Assembly (NCBI GenBank): GCA_030490835.1
Contig: CM059971.1
Location: forward strand, 23,119,817 to 23,183,816
DNA: 64,000 nt
From: Annona cherimola
Taxonomy: Eukaryota; Streptophyta; Magnoliopsida; Magnoliales; Annonaceae
Direction of reading: 5' to 3'
Shown: positions 58,978-64,000 of the stretch, piece by piece
Position numbering within the stretch: position 1 is the first letter of the stretch
How the letters are laid out: each line of letters begins with the position of its first letter
The notes under the pieces: model-generated
Seen by the model: only the letters and a program-made list of their open reading frames with translations
What the model was told of the DNA's origin: nothing
The model's database searches: none
Program-made: the position numbers and the translations under genes

Positions 58978-59142
58978 TATAGCGGAATATCAACCACATG
59001 ACTGCCAGCAATAACTCATGATGATCACGCGTCTTTACAAATAAAACAAATAAACTCCACATATAGCCAGAGGCAAGTCATTTCCAAAGAGAAAATTGGA
59101 CAGCGTCATTGCTACGAGTCATGCGGTTGATATTCCGCTATA
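58978..59142. promoter_or_regulatory. Promoter inverted repeat, 26-bp arms
   Basis: TATAGCGGAATATCAACC (58978 on, continuing CACATGACT) and its inverted copy at 59117-59142 match at 25 of 26 positions across a spacer of 113 bp. The second arm ends in the bases that form the start of the TATA box of the receptor-kinase gene. Confidence 0.8.
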
Positions 59143-59145
59143 AAA
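59139..59145 (+). promoter_or_regulatory. TATA box of the LRR receptor kinase
   Basis: TATAAAA, 61 bp before the ATG at 59206. This places the transcript start about 30 bp upstream of the ATG and gives a very short leader. Confidence 0.65.
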
Positions 59146-59205
59146 CGTTCTGTATACTGCACCTCCAACACCCACAAACTACCCGAGCCATATCTCACTC
59201 TAAAT

Positions 59206-62200
59206 ATGGCATCTCGAAAATCCGTTGTGTGTCTCCTGTTCTTGGTGCTAACAGTTGCATCGTCAGCATCTGAAGAAGAAGCCAAAGCTCTTCTGGTCTG
59301 GAAAGCTACTCTCTCGCCAAAGCATCTCCTCCATTCATGGTCTAAGCTACCTACTGCCAATGCTTCTTCCTCCGTCCAAGCCCAAAAACCATGCAATTGG
59401 ACTGGAATCAGGTGCAACAATGCTGGACATGTGGTAGAATTAGATCTGTCCAACTATGGCTTGCATGGTACACTTCAGAACCTCAATTACTCTTCCTTTC
59501 ACAATCTTGTCTACTTGGATGTCAGCCTAAATTCATTTCATGGAAACATTCCAACCCAGATAAGTACCCTCTCCAAACTCACTTTGCTTGATCTATCCGC
59601 TAATAACTTCTCTGGATCTATTCCTCGAACACTTGGAAACTTGAGCTACTTATCTACTCTCTATCTCGCTAAGAATCAGTTGTCCGGTCAAGTACCCCTG
59701 AACTTGGAAAGCTTGCTAATTTAACTAGCCTTGGATTAGGTTGGAATAATTTGACTGGATCTATTCCCCCAACACTTGGAAACTTGAGCCGCTTCTCTAC
59801 TCTCTATCTTCACACTAATCAGTTGTCCGGTCAAGTACCCCCTAAACTTGGAAAGCTTGCTAATTTAACTAATCTTGATTTAAGCGCCAACAATTTCACT
59901 GGATCTATTCCCCCAACACTTGGAAACTTGAGCCGCTTATCTATTCTCTTTCTCTTCACTAATCAGTTGACTGGCCAAGTACCTCCTGAACTTGGAAAAC
60001 TTGCTAATTTAACTAATCTTGATTTAAGCATCAACAGTTTAACCGGATCTATTCCCCCAACACTTGGAAACTTGAGCCGCTTATCCATTCTCTTTCTCTA
60101 TAGGAATCAGTTGTCCGGTCAAGCACCACCTGAACTTGAAAAACTTGCTAATTTAACTAATCTTGATTTAAGCGCCAACAATTTCACTGGATTTATTCCC
60201 CCAACACTTGGAAACTTGAGCCGCTTATCTATGCTCTTTCTCTTCACTAATCAGTTGACTGGCCAAGTACCTCCCGAACTTGGAAAACTTGCTAATTTAA
60301 CTAATCTTAATTTAAGCATCAACAGTTTAACCGGATCTATTCCCCCAACACTTGGAAACTTGAGCCACTTATCTGATTTCTTTCTCCATACAAATCAGTT
60401 GTCCGGTATGGTACCTCCAGAACTTGGAAATTTAGGTCGTTTGACTATGCTTGAGATAGGTGATAATAGATTTTTTGGCACTTTGCCTGACATATGCCGA
60501 GGCAGATCATTGACGGCCCTTACCGCACATGCAAACCAATTTTCGGGGCCCATTCCCAAAGGCTTCAAAAATTGTACAACACTAATAAGAGTTTGGCTTG
60601 AACACAATAAGCTCACTGGAGACATAACTCAAGCTTTTGGAGCATATCCTCATTTGGAATATGTTGATATGAGTTACAATAGATTATATGGTCAGCTTCC
60701 TCCAAGTTTGGGTGCATGCCTAAGCCTCCAACTGCTCTGCTTCTCCCATAATAATATCTCCGGACAGATCCCATCAGAAATTGGGCAGTTGAATCAATTA
60801 AGAATACTCGACCTTTCCTTCAATCAAATTCAAGGAGAAATTCCTAGAAGCTTAAGAAGTTTGTCCATGCTCTACAATTTAATTTTGAAGGATAATCAAC
60901 TCCATGGTTTTGTACCAATGGAGATTGGAAACCTTTCTGAGTTACAGTTACTCGATTTGTCAAAGAACAAGCTAAGCGGACCCATACCTCTACAATTGGC
61001 TGATTGCTCCAAACTGCGATCTTTGAGCTTGAGTGAGAATTATTTCAATGGAAGCATTCCTTTTGAGATTGGCAATCTATATTATCTTTCAGACGCATTG
61101 GATCTCAGCAACAACAAGCTCTCAGGGGAAATACCACAACAACTTAGTAAATTACACGAGCTTGGAAAGTTAAATCTCTCCCATAATCGTCTCGAGGGTT
61201 CTATTCCGTCTTCCTTTGAAGATATGTTCAGCTTATCATCCATCGATTTCTCTTACAATGATTTGGAGGGCCTACTTCCAAAAAGCAAAGCCTTCCAACA
61301 AGCTCCATTGGAGGCATTTGTCAAAAATAAAAATTTGTGCGGTGCAGTAAAGGGTATGAAACCTTGTAATTCATCTGTGCGACATGCCCACCTCCATGGA
61401 AAGAAACATGCCCAATTTTGGGTCATTGTCATCACAAGTACGTTCTTAGCAGCACTAGTACTTGTAGTATCTGTGATGCATTTCATTGTTCATCCAAGTT
61501 TGAGAAATGCAAATGTAAGAAAGGGAAAAGAGAGAGGCACAGATATGTTCACGGTATGGAATTTTGATGGTAAGATATTGTATGAGGATATCATTGGAGC
61601 AACAGAGGATTTTGATGACAAATTTTGCATCGGAGAGGGAGGTTATGGGAAAGTTTACAAAGTAAATCTACAAAATGGCCAAGTGGTAGCCGTGAAGAGA
61701 CTTCATAGTTCGGAAGGGTGCCGATTGGAAGATGATGAAAGGAGCTTCAGAAGAGAGATAGAATCTTTAACAGAGATCCGACATCGTAACATCGTAAAGC
61801 TTTATGGGTTTTGCGCACACCCACGATGCTCATTCTTGGTTTATGAGTACATGGAAAGGGGAAGCTTGTGTAGCATTCTGGGTTGTGATGAAAGTGTTGC
61901 CAAACTGGATTGGGGGAAGAGGATGAATATTATCAAAGGAGTAGCACATGCCGTATCGTACATGCACCATGGTCGTTCCCCGCCCATTGTTCATCGAGAC
62001 TTAACAAGCAACAACATTTTATTGGATCCAGAATTGGAGGCCCGTATTTCAGATTTTGGAACTGCTCGACTTTTAAAGCCCAATTCCTCAAATTGGACCA
62101 CACTTGTTGGAACCTCCGGATACGTAGCTCCAGGTATACACATCCTAGCTCCCTCTACTATATTCTGGAAGATAATCAGTTCATTAATCTTGTTGTGCGT

Positions 62201-62579
62201 ATATGCAGAACTTGCATACACAATGCGGGTGACCGAGAAATGCGACGTGTATAGCTTCGGGGTTTTGGCTCTTGAAGTGATGATGGGAAAGCATCCTGGG
62301 GATCTCATTGTGCAAGTTCTATTTGGAGCATCTTTAGGCAGCCAAGGCATACGGCTGATGGATGTATTGGACCCACGACTTCCTTTTCCAACATCTGTTC
62401 AGGACATGAAGGGTATAACATGTGGGCCCGTGTTTGCATTTGCATGCTTGCGGGCCACTCCAGAAGACCGGCCCACAATGGCATATGTTTCACGTAAGCT
62501 TTCTTCTGGTCGCAGTGTTACTATTCTGGAGCCTTTATACAGCATTACATTGACTCAACTTTTGGATGTTCAAGTGTAA
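59206..62579 (+). CDS. LRR receptor-like kinase, MIK2/MDIS1-interacting type, frameshifted
   Basis: A plasma-membrane receptor kinase thought, by family, to sense extracellular peptides or damage and pass the signal by Ser/Thr phosphorylation. Order: signal peptide ([20 protein letters not shown]); LRR N-cap with [10 protein letters not shown] and CNWTGIRC; more than 20 LRRs of the plant xxLxxLxLxxNxLxGxIP type (59430-61290); a Cys-containing cap ([12 protein letters not shown]); one membrane helix (about 61415-61490, [19 protein letters not shown]); kinase domain with [24 protein letters not shown] (RD type), [16 protein letters not shown] and [20 protein letters not shown], ending at TAA 62577-62579. 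A 75-bp intron (62134-62208, gt...ag) splits GYVAP|E. At about 59690 one C is missing from a C run, compared with five sister repeats, so the frame stops at 59722-59724. From 59751 the downstream frame is open to the end. The corrected length would be about 1,099 residues, normal for the family. It is either a young pseudogene or a sequence error. Confidence 0.9.
59631..60461 (+). repeat. 144-bp LRR repeat array with 288-bp higher-order units
   Basis: ACTTGGAAAC recurs at 59631, 59774, 59918, 60062, 60206 and 60350: steps of 143, 144, 144, 144, 144. Each unit is two LRRs of 24 residues. Units alternate between an [15 protein letters not shown] form and an INSLTG form, so the 288-bp stretch 59886-60173 is repeated at 60174-60461 with few changes. 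This points to recent unequal crossing-over within the ligand-facing domain. Confidence 0.88.
62134..62208 (+). other. 75-bp kinase-domain intron, in frame and without stops
   Basis: Donor CCAG|gtatac and acceptor atgcag|AACTTG restore [13 protein letters not shown], the usual activation-segment sequence of this subfamily. The intron length divides by three and contains no stop in the reading frame, so unspliced RNA would add 25 mostly hydrophobic residues ([19 protein letters not shown] within it) between the P and E of the APE motif. Confidence 0.85.
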
Positions 62580-62685
62580 AAGTTGATGCTTGGATGGTCA
62601 TTTTAGGTTACTACAAACCTAATCAAGATGCATTTCTACTTTTTTATGTGTATGTCACGTTCCTTTTACAAGTGTTGGTGTGTTG

Positions 62686-62691
62686 AATAAA
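62686..62691 (+). terminator. Possible polyadenylation signal
   Basis: AATAAA about 107 bp after the receptor-kinase stop codon, followed by T/G-rich sequence. Confidence 0.45.
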
Positions 62692-63640
62692 CTATATGTA
62701 ATTAAGCATTTGGGTTTTGGTGTGCATAAACTACACATATATATAGCGTCATGGCCTATTTCTATAATTCTAGTTGCTTTATATGCAGTTGATTCTAACA
62801 TATGTCAATATATGGCCGGTACTCGGACATTAGGAATATTGTTGGGCGAACTACTCTGCACATCATACGCTTACACACTATAATTCAATAGTACAGTACA
62901 CATGTGGGATATGTAATAATTATCGTCACCTGACCTTCATCTATCTAAAGGGATAAATAGGGTTTAAAAAACTAAATTTTGATAAGTTAAAATTTTTTTA
63001 TTGTATTACATATACTATGACATCCAATGTTACAAATCCGCCTTATTCACAACCCCTCACCATGGAGGGACTTTTTGTAAATACTCTCACACTCGAGGAG
63101 ACCAACCATAAAAACCTCCATTACCAAGGAAAATACATGCAAAAGGATACAAAATCCTCATATCAACGATAACCAAAACGGGCTCAAGCATTTCTTCTAC
63201 AGTCCTTATATGTAATTAATTCGATGTTGTGAACTTGTGCATCATGTATGGGAACCAATGCTTTTTATGCATGCAACCTTAATTTTTTATGTTAAATTTT
63301 TTTCTGAATCTAAATCAATAATAATATTTATCGGTATATCTTTTTAAGAATAATATTTTCTAACATACATCATTTTTAAAATTTTTATAGTAATTATCAT
63401 TATTATTTTAAAGAAATAAATATTGATTTTTAAGGGAATAGATATTGATAATTAGATTAAAAAGAAGTCAACAAGTTGCACGAAAAAGTGTACCCAAAGT
63501 ATACTAGTTGAAAGTTATCCAAGTAGTTAAGGATTCAAGAAGTTTTGAATGTGAGGCAGAAATGAAATAAAAATATAATAATATACATTGAAAATAAAAA
63601 AAAAAAAAGTTTTGTACTGGACGTGTAAAAAGTTGAATTG
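62692..63640. other. Intergenic 3' flank
   Basis: No gene recognised. Short open frames (62680-62883) have no family features. An A run at about 63596-63608. Confidence 0.4.
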
Positions 63641-63659
63641 AAATTCCCCCACGCTTGCG

Positions 63660-63830
63660 GCTAAAGGGTTGTGCTTTGCCCCCGCCTATCTCCTACGGCA
63701 TCTGCGCAAGACGACGTGAAAGACATGACTTGCATGGCCGTGTTTTCATTTTCTCGCATGCTGGCTGATTTGCACAGCCGGCCCACCAAGGAACATGTTT
63801 TGTGGATCTATTTCCGAGTCTTTTTGCAGC
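63660..63830 (+). pseudogene. LRR receptor-kinase C-terminal relic
   Basis: The plus-strand frame SPTASAQDDVKDMTCMAVFS, continuing FSRMLADLHSRPTKEHV, aligns with the C-lobe end of the gene at 59206-62579 ([20 protein letters not shown], then [14 protein letters not shown]): helix I with the conserved RPT. A stop soon follows, and nothing upstream within 1 kb resembles the rest of the kinase. It is the last visible trace of a tandem copy. The minus-strand 82-codon frame over it is a shadow. Confidence 0.68.
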
Positions 63831-64000
63831 ATTAGAATGGCTCAGTGCTTGGATTACCAGGGGTAGAATTTCTCTCATGCTAGCTAGCTCGCTCCGATAG
63901 CCACTTTTAATTTCTGGCCAACTACTTTGGGTTGTGGCCATATATACGGCTCTTTATTGTAGTTTTGTGTGGAACTTGTTAAGCAAAGTATTTATGCATT

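Noticed and set aside
61910..62350. Frames of 114-119 codons overlapping the kinase domain on both strands
   Set aside because: They are shadows of the receptor-kinase coding sequence in other frames.

Overview
This window looks like nuclear DNA of a flowering plant, most likely a woody dicot or magnoliid. The evidence is a very AT-rich background, plant-type introns, plant gene families (an LRR receptor kinase of the MIK2/MDIS1 type, a Raf-like MAPKKK, a callose synthase) and plant transposons (LINE fragments, TRIM/LTR miniatures, tRNA-derived SINE-like pieces, hAT-like, MULE-like and CACTA-like elements, and about a dozen copies of one MITE family). The species cannot be fixed from the sequence alone. 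Most open frames in the window are chance frames inside repeats.

Layout. 0-4 kb: nested non-autonomous DNA elements (about 959-3427, holding an inner element at 1082-1964 and a MULE-like hairpin at 2587-3002). 4-8 kb: AT-rich DNA with three MITE copies. 8.2-10.2 kb: a dispersed segment also found inverted near 23.5 kb, then two tandem 675-688 bp repeats packed with a TTGCAACG-type motif. 10.44-11.97 kb: one TRIM retrotransposon complex made of tandem 257-bp LTR-PBS units plus an inverted part, flanked by a 5-bp target duplication. 12.5-13.0 kb: two decayed exons of a callose synthase. 13.8-18.8 kb: a long-TIR MITE, a second TTGCAACG array, a 1.4-kb hAT-like element with internal minisatellites, and a hairpin MITE. 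21.2-24.5 kb: remains of two LINEs. 27.2 kb: receptor-kinase fragment. 29.3-31.8 kb: a Raf-like kinase pseudogene on the minus strand that keeps its introns. 32-38.9 kb: MITEs nested inside one another, a second TRIM and SINE-like pieces. 39.6-40.4 kb: a LINE 3' fragment with an open RNase H-like frame. 43-59 kb: a decayed array of segmental duplications built from the same flanking sequence blocks, invaded by hAT-like and MITE elements and a 922-bp inverted-repeat element. 59.2-62.6 kb: the only near-complete gene, an LRR receptor-like kinase of about 1,100 residues. 63.7 kb: the relic of another receptor-kinase C-terminus.

How the parts fit. The gene at 59.2 kb, the kinase fragments at 27.2 and 63.7 kb, and the promoter-like relic near 55.15 kb suggest that this was a cluster of tandemly duplicated LRR receptor kinases. 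Most copies have lost their coding part, while their flanks survive as repeats. The remaining gene carries a one-base deletion in its LRR region that breaks the frame as the sequence stands. I found no clearly new molecular system. The most unusual structures are the TRIM complex with the same LTR end at both borders, the 922-bp near-palindrome, the 144/288-bp higher-order LRR repeat, and the promoter inverted repeat whose one arm overlaps the TATA box.
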